This document shows, piece by piece, positions 17,412 to 25,745 of a stretch of DNA of 64,000 nucleotides. This stretch comes from Nonomuraea sp. NEAU-A123 (GTDB lineage: Bacteria > Actinomycetota > Actinomycetes > Streptosporangiales > Streptosporangiaceae). How positions within the stretch are numbered: the first letter of the stretch is position 1; every line of letters begins with the position of its first letter. A program made the translations under genes and the position numbers. The notes under the pieces were generated by a model. The model saw only the letters and a list, made by a program, of their open reading frames with translations, made no database searches and had not been told where the DNA came from. The stretch lies in the NCBI RefSeq assembly GCF_018603905.1, contig NZ_JAHFZZ010000008.1, positions 434,001-498,000 of the forward strand, in the 5' to 3' direction.

Positions 17412-17975
17412 TCAGCGCCTGGTCTCGTACCTGGTCAGGAGTACGCCGTCGGGAAAGGTCCGGGTCTCCACCAGGCTCAGGTTCACCCAGTTGTCCAGGG
17501 CTGTGAAGAACGGCGTGCCGCCGCCCACCAGGACCGGATGGGTGACGATCGCGTACTCGTCGATCTGCCCGGCCCGCATGGCCGCCGCGGCGAGTGTGGC
17601 GCCGACGATGTCCATGGGGCCGCCGTCGTCGGCCTTGAGCCTGGTGATCTCGGTGACCGCGTCGCCGGTGACCAGACGGGTGTTCCAGTCGACCGTGCTG
17701 GTCGTAGAGGAGAACACCACCTTCGGCATGTCCCGCCAGCGGCCGGCGAACTCGATCGCCGCCGGTGTGGCACCCGGCTGCTTGTCGGCGGTCGGCCAGT
17801 GGGAGCTCATCGCCTCCCACAGCTTGCGCCCGTACAGCGCCAGGCCCGTCGCGTCCACCCGGTCGGACCACCACTGGAACAGCTCGTCGCTCGGCACGCT
17901 CCAGCCGAGGTCGTCGCCGGGCGCGGCGATGTAGCCGTCCAGGCTCATGTTCATGGCGAAGGTCAGTTTCCGCAT
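17412..17975 (-). CDS. Dihydrofolate reductase family (RibD C-terminal-like) protein
   Basis: A 187-residue NADPH-dependent reductase-fold protein. The N-terminus LTFAMNMSLDGYIAAPGDDL, the mid segment MPKVVFSSTTSTVDWNTRL and the C-terminal IVTHPVLVGGGTPFF are hallmarks of the RibD_C/DHFR-like family in actinobacteria. The start at 17975 has GGGAGG nine bases upstream; an upstream in-frame ATG (18029) lacks this. Substrate unknown. It lies between the terminal repeats of the IS21 remnant, so it may be cargo or a bystander captured by nested insertion. Confidence 0.85.
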   Translation of the reverse strand: MRKLTFAMNMSLDGYIAAPGDDLGWSVPSDELFQWWSDRVDATGLALYGRKLWEAMSSHWPTADKQPGATPAAIEFAGRWRDMPKVVFSSTTSTVDWNTRLVTGDAVTEITRLKADDGGPMDIVGATLAAAAMRAGQIDEYAIVTHPVLVGGGTPFFTALDNWVNLSLVETRTFPDGVLLTRYETRR

Positions 17976-18272
17976 GGCGTCAGCCTCCCGTGAGTCGGTA
18001 TTCGGCATACAGACCAGCACGGCGCGCAAAACTCATCGGTCAGGCCACACCGAGGGCCAGTTGACCACCACGCCAAGCAGATGCTCCGTACGGAAAGGAA
18101 ACCTCCGACGTACCGGCGGGGACGAGACGAGCCCGCCGCCACCGCTGTGATCTGCGTTGTTGCAGATACCCCGTACGGTGAAATCTCACTAACCGGAGGC
18201 TAAACGTACACGTACTGAGCCCAGCTATACCAAGATCAAACCCTGCCAACTCCTTGACGCATGACACTGTGA

Positions 18273-18729
18273 TCAAGCCGATTCGCCGGCCTGTGCTCGG
18301 GCGCGGGTTTGAGCCATGCGGTAGGAGCTTGTCCCGGTCTCGATGATGGTGGCGTTGAACGTGAGCCGGTCGACGATGGCGGCGCAGAGGCGTGGCTCGG
18401 TGAAGGTTTTGGTCCATCCGCCGAAGCTCTCGTTGGAGGCGATGGCGACGCTGGCGGTTTCCTCGCGATCGGTCAGCACCTGAAACAGCAGGTCAGCGCC
18501 GCGCTTGTCGAGCTCCATGTAGCCCAGCTCGTCAATGCAGAGAAGGTCGAAGCGCCGGTAGCGGGCGATCGTCTTGTTGAGGATCAGTTCGTCGGCGGCC
18601 TCGACGAGCTCGTTGACCAGCTTGGCAGCCAGCACGTACTTGACCCGGTACTCGGCCATGGCGGCCTCGGCGCCCAGGGCGATGAGTAGGTGGGACTTAC
18701 CGGTCCCCGAGTCGCCGATCAGGCAGAGC
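18273..18729 (-). pseudogene. istB: istB, 5'-deleted
   Basis: IstB is the AAA+ ATPase helper of IS21 transposition. The reading begins inside Walker A (LIGDSGTGKSHLLIALG), continues through FDLLCIDELGYMELDKRGAD (Walker B) and SNESFGGWTKTF, and ends normally. The N-terminal DNA-binding part of roughly 100 residues is missing and no start codon precedes Walker A. It abuts the istA 5' fragment out of frame, so it is not translatable as IstB. Confidence 0.85.
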
Positions 18730-19020
18730 GGATTCCTGCTCGGCCACCAGCCGCTGGAAGATCCGGCGGACGGTGTGACGCTGCTTTCGAGAAGCGCTCA
18801 GATCCGCCCACAGCATCTGATCGATGGCTGGCTTGAACGGGTCCAGCCGCGACTGGCGAGGCGGCATCTTCTTACGCGGACGGGGCCAGGCCGATGCCAA
18901 GGCCTCAGCCACCATCCGGCGATGCACGCCGTACTTGGCGGCCAGCGCCCGCTGCGACAACCCCTCCACCCGGGCATCACGCCGGATGGCGGCGAACAAC
19001 TCCACTTTGGTCATTCGCAC
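18730..19020 (-). pseudogene. istA: istA, N-terminal fragment
   Basis: It begins MRMTKVELFAAIRRDARVEG and has the HTH LSQRALAAKYGVHRRMVAEA of the IS21 transposase. About 97 residues remain; the DDE catalytic core is lost. The frame then runs into the antisense of istB-derived sequence and stops. The junction near 18730 marks an internal deletion of perhaps 1.5 kb compared with a full IS21. Confidence 0.85.
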
Positions 19021-19078
19021 CGCATACGCCCCCTCATGCCCCAGAGCGCACCCAGCGTTTCACCACAACGTCGGCGGT

Positions 19079-19156
19079 GGTACCAAAACTCGCTGAACCG
19101 TCACCACCCGGCTACAGACCGGTACCAAGACTTACGCGCCGCCGGTACCAAAACTC
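19079..19156 (-). repeat. IS21 right-end terminal repeats (three copies)
   Basis: GGTACCAAAACTC (19079-19091), GGTACCAAGACTT (19121-19133) and GGTACCAAAACTC (19144-19156), inverted relative to the left end and just upstream of istA, where IS21 elements carry their left terminal repeats. Bases 19157-19323 up to the comEC stop show only a CAG/CGG-rich stretch and no gene. Confidence 0.75.
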
Positions 19157-19323
19157 ACGTGTAGAACCACATGCCCGGACCTCGAGACCGGCCGAACACA
19201 TCCACACCGGCACCGCCACCGGCAGCAGCAGCAGCGGCAGCGGCAGCTCACTCGCGCGCAGCCGGCTCTCTCACCCGACCGAACACAGGACCTGCTCGCA
19301 CTCGACTGCACATACGGCCGGCG

Positions 19324-22300
19324 CTACGGGCCACGAGCGACCACCGCCAGCCGTCCGTCCTGATCGATCACCGCGAGGTCGCCTGACTGGTCGGTGCGGT
19401 AGACGCGGGCACCGAGGCGTTGCAGGAGCGCGATCGTTGACGGGGCTGGATGGCCGTAGTCGTTGTCGGCGCCCACGCTGATCAGTGCCGCGCGAGCGCC
19501 GACAGATGCGAAGAAGGCCGGGTCCAGCCGGCGCGAGCCGTGATGCGGGACCTTGAGTATGTCTGCTCTCGGGGCGAGGCGGCGCAGCAGTTCGTCTTGG
19601 GCCTCGGTCTCGATGTCGCCGCTCAGAAGGGCCGAGCCTGCTCGCCAGCGTACGCGGGCCACGACGCTGGCATTATTGATCAAGCTGCCTTCCCCTTGGC
19701 CACCGGCCTTACCCTGCGCCGGATCTGGGGCGAGGATGGTCACCTCGGACGGGCCCAGTTGCCACCGGCTGCCCGAGGGCGGTGTCCACTCAGGGATCCG
19801 GTAGCGGGCGAGGATGGTCGCGATGCGGCTGCTCTCCTGCGGGGCGACGCGTTGCGGGCTGACGATGACCGCGCCGACGTGCCTGTTCTTGAGTACGCCG
19901 GGGAGACCGTCCACGTGGTCGGCGTGCGGGTGCGTGAGGAGCAGCAGGGGTACGTCGCGTACGTCCAGCCTGCGAAGGCAGCGGTCCATGACGACGGGGT
20001 CCGGGCCGGTGTCGACAACGATGCCCCGGCCGGGATCGGCCGCCAGCACGATGCCGTCACCCTGCCCGACGTCGCAGACCACCATCAGCCAGTTCGGGGG
20101 CGGCCATGGCTTGGCCACGGGACGAACGACGAGCACGACCACGAGCGCCACGCCGGCCATCGTGAGAGCCACCGTCCGCCAGGCACGGCGTCGAAGCACG
20201 GGGATCGCCACCGCCACGGCGATCACCAGGAGGCCGAGCCCCGGAAGCCCGCCCGGCCACGGAAGTGTGGCGAGCGGCACGCCCACGGCCCACTGGGCGA
20301 CCATGATGATCCAACCGACCGCGTACCCGGCCGGGATGACCAGCCATTGAGCCGCCTGAGGCCACAGGGGAGCCACCAGCGCGGCAACGAACCCAAGGAT
20401 GGTCGCGGGCGCCACTGCCGGGCCCGCGAGCAGGTTGGCAGGGATCGCCACCAGGGTGAGCTGGCCGGACATCAGCACGAGAACCGGTGTCACAGCGACC
20501 TGCGCCGCCGCAGACACGGCCACCGCCTCCGCCACCCATCGAGGAAGCCGCAGCCGACGCCCCCGCGGAGAGCAGACCGGGTCAGAGGGCGGCGCCGGAG
20601 ACGCCAGGACGTCATCGGATGTAGCTGCACCGTCAAACGCCCTATCGACCGTGACGGCACCACGAAGTACCGAGTCGGAGGCGACAGCGCCACGAAACAC
20701 CGCAGCCGACCCGACACCACCACCGAACGCCGGATCAGATGTGGCGGCGCCACGGGGTGCTGAGTGGCTGTGGCGGCCGGTATCGCTGGCCCGGGTGGAA
20801 ACGGGCCTCTCGTCGTTCGAGTCGGCGTGGATGGCGGCATTGGCCGGGGTCTCCACCAGGTCGGGGCCGGTGAGGCGGGCTCGCCAGCGGGGAGCGAGGA
20901 GGAGAATGCCGGCGGTGGCGGATACCGACAGGGCGAAGCCGTACGAGTGGGCCAGTTCGGGGTCGAACAGGATGAGCAGCAGGATCGACACCGACAGGGC
21001 CGCAACGCCATCCTTTGTCCGGCCTGTGCCGAGGGCTACGGCGGCGGTCAAGCCCATGAGCAGGGCCCGGAGGACACTCGGCGAGGGCCTCGCCACCACG
21101 GCGAACGCGATCATGGCGACGGCGGCGAGGACGGCTCTCAGGGCGAGCGGGAGTCCTGCCAGGCGGGAGACGGCCAGGACGGCGCTTGCGACGATGGCCA
21201 GGTTCGCGCCGCTCACCGCGTTCAAGTGGCTCAAGCCTGCTTCGGTGAGGTCGGCGGTGAGTTGTCGGTCCATGCGGGAGACGTCGCCTACGACCAAGCC
21301 TGGCAGGAGGCCGCGCTGGTCTGCCGGGAGTACGTCTGCGGCCGTCCGTAGACCCGCTCGGAGGGTGCCTGCCGTGGCTTGGATCCATGACGGGGCTGTG
21401 AGGACATGTGGTGGGCCTCGGACAAGGAGGACGGCGCTTATCAGGTCGCCTGGGGTTGCCTGGGCGAGGCGGGCGGTTACTTCCAGGCGCTGGCTTGGGA
21501 GGAGGCGGGTCCATTCGGGGCCTTGGGCGAAGACGATCACGGGGGTGTCCACGGCCAGCCGGGTTGCCGGGGTTTGGAGCAGGGTCAGGGTGGCGGGGAC
21601 GACTATTCGGTCTTGGGTGAAGCGTCCGCCTCGGTGGCGTCTGACCTTCGGGTCGTCGGTGAGGGTGATCTGTGCGGTGACCTGTGCCCCGCGAGTCGCA
21701 AGGGCGACCACCGGGCCTGTGCTCACAGCGTGGACGCGGAGGGCTACCGAAGCCGAGGTCGCGGCGACACAGGTGAGAGTCGCGATCCCCACGTTGCGCC
21801 AGAGCCGTCGAGCGGCGCCGGGAACCGGTCCCGAGGACGTACGAACTGACACAATCCGCCTGAGCACGGAGAGGAAGCGGACGCCTCGGAAGCGTGCGGC
21901 TCGGAAGCAGGCGTCCCGGAAGCAGGCGCCTCGGAAGCGTGCAGGAAGCGGGTGTCCAGGCCAGAAGCATGATACGGCGCGGGTAGGCCAGAAGCGCGTG
22001 AGGGCGCGGGTAGGTGAGAAGCACGTTAGAGCCGTGCGGGTAAGCGGTGAGCGCGTACAAGCAGGCGAGGAGTGTGTCGTGGGCGCGCGGGTGGGTGCGG
22101 AAGGCGTCGTGGGCGCATGGGTGGGTGCGGAAGGTGTCAGTAGCGGGCGGGTGAGCGAGGAGTGTCTGTGTACGCGCGCGAACCTGGGGACTGCCAGGAG
22201 GGCCGCCGCGGACCCAGTGGCCAGGGTGGAGACGATCAAGCCCGTCGTCGGGGAGAAGTTCAGGAGGGTGAGTGCGGTGGCCCAGGCGGCCAGAGCGGGG

Positions 22301-22347
22301 AGAGCCAGGGACCAGGAGTGGGAGGAGGCGGGAAGGTCGTGGGGCAT
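19324..22347 (-). CDS. comEC: ComEC/Rec2-family DNA uptake channel protein
   Basis: A 1007-residue membrane protein. An N-terminal DUF4131-like domain precedes the Competence domain (LSHLNAVSGANLAIVASAVL), which holds most helices, and a C-terminal beta-lactamase-like domain with LLTHPHADHVDGLPGVL and KVPHHGSRRLDPAFF. In transforming bacteria ComEC carries single-stranded DNA across the membrane; in actinomycetes the role is less clear. Two low-complexity repeat insertions (about residues 59-155 and 530-578) make it longer than usual. The start lies one base past the comEA stop. Confidence 0.92.
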   Translation of the reverse strand: MPHDLPASSHSWSLALPALAAWATALTLLNFSPTTGLIVSTLATGSAAALLAVPRFARVHRHSSLTRPLLTPSAPTHAPTTPSAPTRAPTTHSSPACTRSPLTRTALTCFSPTRALTRFWPTRAVSCFWPGHPLPARFRGACFRDACFRAARFRGVRFLSVLRRIVSVRTSSGPVPGAARRLWRNVGIATLTCVAATSASVALRVHAVSTGPVVALATRGAQVTAQITLTDDPKVRRHRGGRFTQDRIVVPATLTLLQTPATRLAVDTPVIVFAQGPEWTRLLPSQRLEVTARLAQATPGDLISAVLLVRGPPHVLTAPSWIQATAGTLRAGLRTAADVLPADQRGLLPGLVVGDVSRMDRQLTADLTEAGLSHLNAVSGANLAIVASAVLAVSRLAGLPLALRAVLAAVAMIAFAVVARPSPSVLRALLMGLTAAVALGTGRTKDGVAALSVSILLLILFDPELAHSYGFALSVSATAGILLLAPRWRARLTGPDLVETPANAAIHADSNDERPVSTRASDTGRHSHSAPRGAATSDPAFGGGVGSAAVFRGAVASDSVLRGAVTVDRAFDGAATSDDVLASPAPPSDPVCSPRGRRLRLPRWVAEAVAVSAAAQVAVTPVLVLMSGQLTLVAIPANLLAGPAVAPATILGFVAALVAPLWPQAAQWLVIPAGYAVGWIIMVAQWAVGVPLATLPWPGGLPGLGLLVIAVAVAIPVLRRRAWRTVALTMAGVALVVVLVVRPVAKPWPPPNWLMVVCDVGQGDGIVLAADPGRGIVVDTGPDPVVMDRCLRRLDVRDVPLLLLTHPHADHVDGLPGVLKNRHVGAVIVSPQRVAPQESSRIATILARYRIPEWTPPSGSRWQLGPSEVTILAPDPAQGKAGGQGEGSLINNASVVARVRWRAGSALLSGDIETEAQDELLRRLAPRADILKVPHHGSRRLDPAFFASVGARAALISVGADNDYGHPAPSTIALLQRLGARVYRTDQSGDLAVIDQDGRLAVVARGP
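20612..20760 (-). repeat. In-frame 30-bp array inside comEC (10-residue units)
   Basis: Five 30-bp units encode APRGAATSDP, AFGGGVGSAA, VFRGAVASDS, VLRGAVTVDR and AFDGAATSDD. They lie in a loop between membrane segments of the Competence domain. The units keep frame and avoid stops but differ at many positions, so the expansion is old or under relaxed selection. Confidence 0.85.
21881..22170 (-). repeat. In-frame repeat tract in the comEC N-terminal region
   Basis: On the plus strand GGAAGC recurs at about 15-base steps (21882-21950). This encodes pentads FRGAC, FRDAC, FRAAR, FRGVR. The tract then grades into longer units of about 27-30 bases built around GAAGC and GGGTGGGTGCGGAAGG, encoding Ser/Thr/Pro/Arg-rich sequence (SAPTHAPTTP, SAPTRAPTTH). 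It lies between the first membrane helices and the soluble N-terminal domain. Confidence 0.7.
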
Positions 22348-22348
22348 G

Positions 22349-23293
22349 TCAGATGCGGACCTTTCCCTTGATCTCCTCGTACTTCTTCGCGCCGATGCCG
22401 CTGACCTCGCGCAGCTGGTCGATGCTGGTGAAGCCGCCGTGCGTGGTACGGAAGTCGGCGATGCGGGCCGCCAGGACCTCGCCCACCCCTGGGAGCTGCT
22501 CCAGTTGGTCGGGGGTGGCCGAATTGAGGTCGAGTGTCGTGGTGGCGGGGTCGGCCTGGGTGGGGCCGGATGGGGCGCCTATGACGATCTGTTCGCCGTC
22601 TACCAGGCGTCTGGCCAGGTTGATCGAGGATGTGGCAGTGCCGCGAAGGGGTCCGCCGGCGGCTGTCACGGCGTCGGCCACCCTTGCTCCCATGGCAAGG
22701 GTGTAGAGGCCCGGCTTGTGGACCTTGCCGGTGATGTGGACGGTCACCTTGGCCGTGGGAGATGGGCTGGAGGGCACCGCTGGGCTGGGGATCGGGGCGG
22801 GGAGGGGCTCCGGGGTGGGTTGGGAACGCCACGCGATCACGCCTGCCACCACCGCGGCCAGGACGCCCAGGGCTATCAGGATGCGCAGACCTGGCTTGCC
22901 GGGGTCTAGGGAGGCGGGGGGCCTGGCGGTGACGGCCTGGCGAAAGGCTTCGAACGAGGGTGGGATCGGAGCCCAACCTGGCCTCAAGGTCGGGTCATGC
23001 GGGAGCGGGGGTGGGCCGGGTTCCAGGGGCGCGGCGTGCGGGGGCAGCGGGCGACCTGACCCCAGGGACGGGTCGTGTGGGAGCGGGGGTGAGCCGGGTC
23101 CCAGAGGCGCGGCTTGCGGGGGCAGCGGGCGACCTGACCCCAGGGGCGACTCAGGCGGGAGCGTAGGCCGGCCGACCCCCCTGGGCGGGGCATGCGGGTC
23201 TTGGAGTGCGCCGCCGGGCAGGCTGGAGCTTGTGATCGACCGTAGGCGGGACTCGGCGATGGTCCGCTCGGCTGTCGCATCGTGGTTGCGCAC
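22349..23293 (-). CDS. comEA: ComEA-family DNA-binding protein
   Basis: A 314-residue single-pass membrane protein. It has a long Pro-rich N-terminus with a 26-residue repeat, a helix near residues 135-152, a SLBB domain (VTVHITGKVHKPGLYTLAMG) and C-terminal paired helix-hairpin-helix motifs (LDLNSATPDQLEQLPGVGE, VSGIGAKKYEEIKGKV). The HhH domain should bind double-stranded DNA outside the membrane for ComEC. The N-terminal 130 residues are cytoplasmic by topology and longer than usual. Confidence 0.9.
   Translation of the reverse strand: MRNHDATAERTIAESRLRSITSSSLPGGALQDPHAPPRGVGRPTLPPESPLGSGRPLPPQAAPLGPGSPPLPHDPSLGSGRPLPPHAAPLEPGPPPLPHDPTLRPGWAPIPPSFEAFRQAVTARPPASLDPGKPGLRILIALGVLAAVVAGVIAWRSQPTPEPLPAPIPSPAVPSSPSPTAKVTVHITGKVHKPGLYTLAMGARVADAVTAAGGPLRGTATSSINLARRLVDGEQIVIGAPSGPTQADPATTTLDLNSATPDQLEQLPGVGEVLAARIADFRTTHGGFTSIDQLREVSGIGAKKYEEIKGKVRI
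22991..23150 (-). repeat. In-frame 78-bp tandem repeat in comEA
   Basis: CGGGTC recurs at 22991 and 23069, and the 78 bases after each are almost identical. They encode two 26-residue Pro-rich units (SLGSGRPLPPHAAPLEPG and a close copy), with a partial third at each edge (SPLGSGRPLPPQ, TLRPGW). The unit length is a multiple of three, so copy-number change would keep the frame. Confidence 0.85.
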
Positions 23294-23530
23294 GGCAGCG
23301 AAGGTACGAGACCGGCTGGGGCTCGCGGAGCGGTGAACGAGGTTCTGGGGATAGCCGAGGCATCGTGAGCCAGCCTGTGGACAACATGGTGAGGCAGCGG
23401 TCTGGACGAAGTCGGGGGTCGCGGTCGGTATGGGTTCTGGGTCGTCCGCGGACGTGGACCTCCGCCAGTGCGGGCAGGTCGGTGAGGGCTTGGAGCAGTC
23501 GTGCGAGGTCGCGGACCACTCACGTGGACG

Positions 23531-23705
23531 TCGAAGTGGGCGAGCAGTCAGACGCCCATCGGGCCTCGAAGTGGGCGAGCAGTCAGACGTCCGTCAAACC
23601 TCGAAGTGGGCGAGCGGTCAGACGTCCGTCGGCCCTCGAAGTGAGCGGATGGTCAGACCTCCGTCGTGCCCCGAAGTAAGCGAGCGGTCAGACGTCCGTG
23701 GTCAG
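23531..23705 (+). repeat. 35-bp tandem array, five units, intergenic
   Basis: Units start at 23531, 23566, 23601, 23636 and 23671, exactly 35 bases apart. Each begins YCGAAGTRRGCG and continues with GGTCAGACGTCCGTC with few changes. The unit length is not a multiple of three and the array lies outside genes, between the degV stop and the comEA promoter region. Bases 23294-23530 contain no gene. Confidence 0.9.
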
Positions 23706-23710
23706 TACGG

Positions 23711-24523
23711 CTAGTCGGCCGAGGTGACCGTCAGTCCCAGCATTCCCGGCCCCACATGTACCCCGATAACCGCCCCAACCTCCACCACCCGCATCTCCAC
23801 GATCCCAGGCAGCCGCTTGGCCAGTCGTTCCGCCAGCCCCTCCGCCCGTCCCAGCGCCCCCAGGTGCTGCACCGCCACCCGCACCCCCGCCTCGCCCTCC
23901 GCGGCCGCCACCGCCAGGTCCTCCAGCCGTGCGATGGCCCGGCCCGCGGTCCGTACCTTCTCCAGCAGCGACACCCGCCCGTCCACAAGGTGCAGCAGGG
24001 GCTTGATCATCAGCGCCGACCCCACCAGCGAGGCCGCCGTGCCGATGCGCCCGCCTCGCCGCAGGTATTCCAGCGTGTCGGCGTAGAAGTACGTGCGGGT
24101 CCGCGCGGCGCACCGCCGGGCGGCGGCCGCCACCTCCGCGAGCGATCCGCCCGCCGCGGCCGTACGGGCGGCGGCGAGCACCGGGTAGCCCAGCCCCATG
24201 GCGATCGACCGGCTGTCGATGACCTCGACCGGCACCGGGCACTCTGCAGCGGCCAGCAGCGCGGCGGAGGCCGTACCGGAGAACTCGCCCGACAGGTGGA
24301 TCGAGACCACGCCCGAAGCGCCGCCGGCCGCCAGCGATGAGTAGCACGAGGCGAAGCGCGCGGGTGCGGGTCTGGAGGTGGTCGCCGACGACAGGTCGCC
24401 GGTGAATAAGCCTTCGTCGTACGACAAACCACCGGAAGTCACCTGAACAGGTACAAAAGCGACACCAGGCACCGGAGGTAGGTAAGCGGTTGAATCCGTG
24501 ACCACGAGCACCGATGGCGGCAT
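23711..24523 (-). CDS. DegV-family fatty-acid-binding protein
   Basis: A 270-residue soluble protein. It has the DegV hallmarks SVLVVTDSTAYLPP at the N-terminus, the loop IHLSGEFSGTASAA and EYLRRGGRIG followed by IKPLLHLVDG. In Firmicutes such proteins (FakB) present fatty acids to FakA kinase; no FakA gene is nearby. It starts 13 bases after the hutI stop, so the two are probably co-transcribed. degV also lies near comEA in Mycobacterium. Confidence 0.88.
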   Translation of the reverse strand: MPPSVLVVTDSTAYLPPVPGVAFVPVQVTSGGLSYDEGLFTGDLSSATTSRPAPARFASCYSSLAAGGASGVVSIHLSGEFSGTASAALLAAAECPVPVEVIDSRSIAMGLGYPVLAAARTAAAGGSLAEVAAAARRCAARTRTYFYADTLEYLRRGGRIGTAASLVGSALMIKPLLHLVDGRVSLLEKVRTAGRAIARLEDLAVAAAEGEAGVRVAVQHLGALGRAEGLAERLAKRLPGIVEMRVVEVGAVIGVHVGPGMLGLTVTSAD

Positions 24524-24536
24524 AGTCCGAGATTAA

Positions 24537-25745
24537 CTACTGAACGGGGGTTCCACCCCGCCAGACCCGGCGCGGCTTGAGGCCGAAGGACCAGGCGAAG
24601 GCGCCCTCGTGGTCGGCGTCCCACTGGACGATGTCGGCCAGGCGGCCGGGAGCCAGGACGCCGCGGTCAGGCGCGCCCAGCACGGTGGCGCCGCCGAGCG
24701 TGGCCGCCCGCAGCGCGTCGTTGACGCTCATCCCGAACGCCGACACCGCCATCGCGATGACCAGGGACATCGAGGTGATGCCGCAGTAGCCGGGGTTGTG
24801 GTCGCTGCCGAGCGCGATCTGCACACCGTGCTTGATCATCTGGCGGACCGGCGGCAGGTGGCCGCGCTGGAGCGCCGTCGCGGGGCAGACCACGGCGGGC
24901 ACGCCGTAGCGGGACATGATCGCGATGTCCTCTTCGGACATGTGGTGCAGCCCGTCGGCGGAGGCGCAGCCGAGCTCGGCGGCCAGCTGGACGGCGCCGC
25001 GGCGGCTGAAGAGGCCGGCGTGGATGCGCGGCAGCAAGCCGACGTTGCGGCCCGAGGCGAGCACCCAGCGGGACTCCTCGGTGGTGAAGTGGCCCTCGTC
25101 GCAGTAGACGTCCACGCGGTCGGCACCGGCGGCGGCCGCGTCGGCGCACCAGGCGCCCACGGCCTCGACGTATTCGCGCTGACGGCCGAAGTATTCCGGC
25201 GGCACCACGTGCGCCGCGAGGAAGGTGACGTGCACCCGCGGCATCATCGGCTCCTTCTCCAGCTCGCGCAGGAGCCGCACGTCGGCGAGCTCGCCGTCGC
25301 GGGTGAGGTGGTAGCCGGTCTTGGCCTCGACGGTCGTGGTGCCGCTGAGCAGCCAGCCGCGCAGCCGCTCGCGCACGCCGTTGCACAGGGTCCATGGGTC
25401 GGTGCCGCGGGTCACGGTGACGGTCGAGCCCACGCCGCCGCCCGCCGCGGTGATCGCCGACGAGGTGGAGCCGCCGGTGCGGATCGCCAGCTCGGCGTAG
25501 CGGTTGCCCGCGTAGACCGGGTGGGTGTGCGCGTCGATGAGGCCGGGCGTGACGAGTGCGCCACCCAGGTTTTCGACGTGGTCCACGTCGACGATGTCGT
25601 CAACGACACCGGGAACGCTCTGCGGCAGATCGGGCGCCCGCCCGACCCACGCGATCCGGTCGTTGTGTACGAGGATGGCCGCGTTGCTGAGAACCTCGTT
25701 GCCGGTCCAGAGGCGGCCGATATTGGTCAGAAGCCGAACGGTCAC
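24537..25745 (-). CDS. hutI: Imidazolonepropionase
   Basis: It hydrolyses imidazolone-5-propionate in histidine breakdown. The protein has 402 residues from the GTG at 25745 (VTVRLLTNIGRLWTGNE); an ATG at 25781 would add 12 residues. Amidohydrolase metal ligands appear in LIDAHTHPVYAGNR, HVTFLAAHVVP and the ALGSDHNPGYCG loop. No hutU, hutH or hutF is in the window, so the pathway is split. Confidence 0.9.
   Translation of the reverse strand: MTVRLLTNIGRLWTGNEVLSNAAILVHNDRIAWVGRAPDLPQSVPGVVDDIVDVDHVENLGGALVTPGLIDAHTHPVYAGNRYAELAIRTGGSTSSAITAAGGGVGSTVTVTRGTDPWTLCNGVRERLRGWLLSGTTTVEAKTGYHLTRDGELADVRLLRELEKEPMMPRVHVTFLAAHVVPPEYFGRQREYVEAVGAWCADAAAAGADRVDVYCDEGHFTTEESRWVLASGRNVGLLPRIHAGLFSRRGAVQLAAELGCASADGLHHMSEEDIAIMSRYGVPAVVCPATALQRGHLPPVRQMIKHGVQIALGSDHNPGYCGITSMSLVIAMAVSAFGMSVNDALRAATLGGATVLGAPDRGVLAPGRLADIVQWDADHEGAFAWSFGLKPRRVWRGGTPVQ

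Larger units (their letters stand above)
17069..19156 (-). mobile_element. Decayed IS21-family element
   Basis: The element is bounded by inverted sets of three terminal repeats with core GAGTYTTGGTACC, as expected for the multiple terminal repeats of IS21. Inside are an istA start and an istB end joined by a large deletion, plus a RibD-like gene that is not part of IS21. The outer limits are approximate because I cannot identify a target-site duplication. Bases 17151-17411 hold only a short unexplained minus-strand reading (IGHLLGALALPYDLHQQW), and 17976-18272 hold nothing recognisable. Confidence 0.75.

Noticed and set aside
21881..21955. True pentapeptide-repeat domain in ComEC
   Set aside because: Only four or five pentads, produced by a 15-bp DNA repeat and too few to form a beta-helix.
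23531..23705. Possible CRISPR array
   Set aside because: Units are contiguous at 35 bp with no unique spacers, and no cas genes are present.
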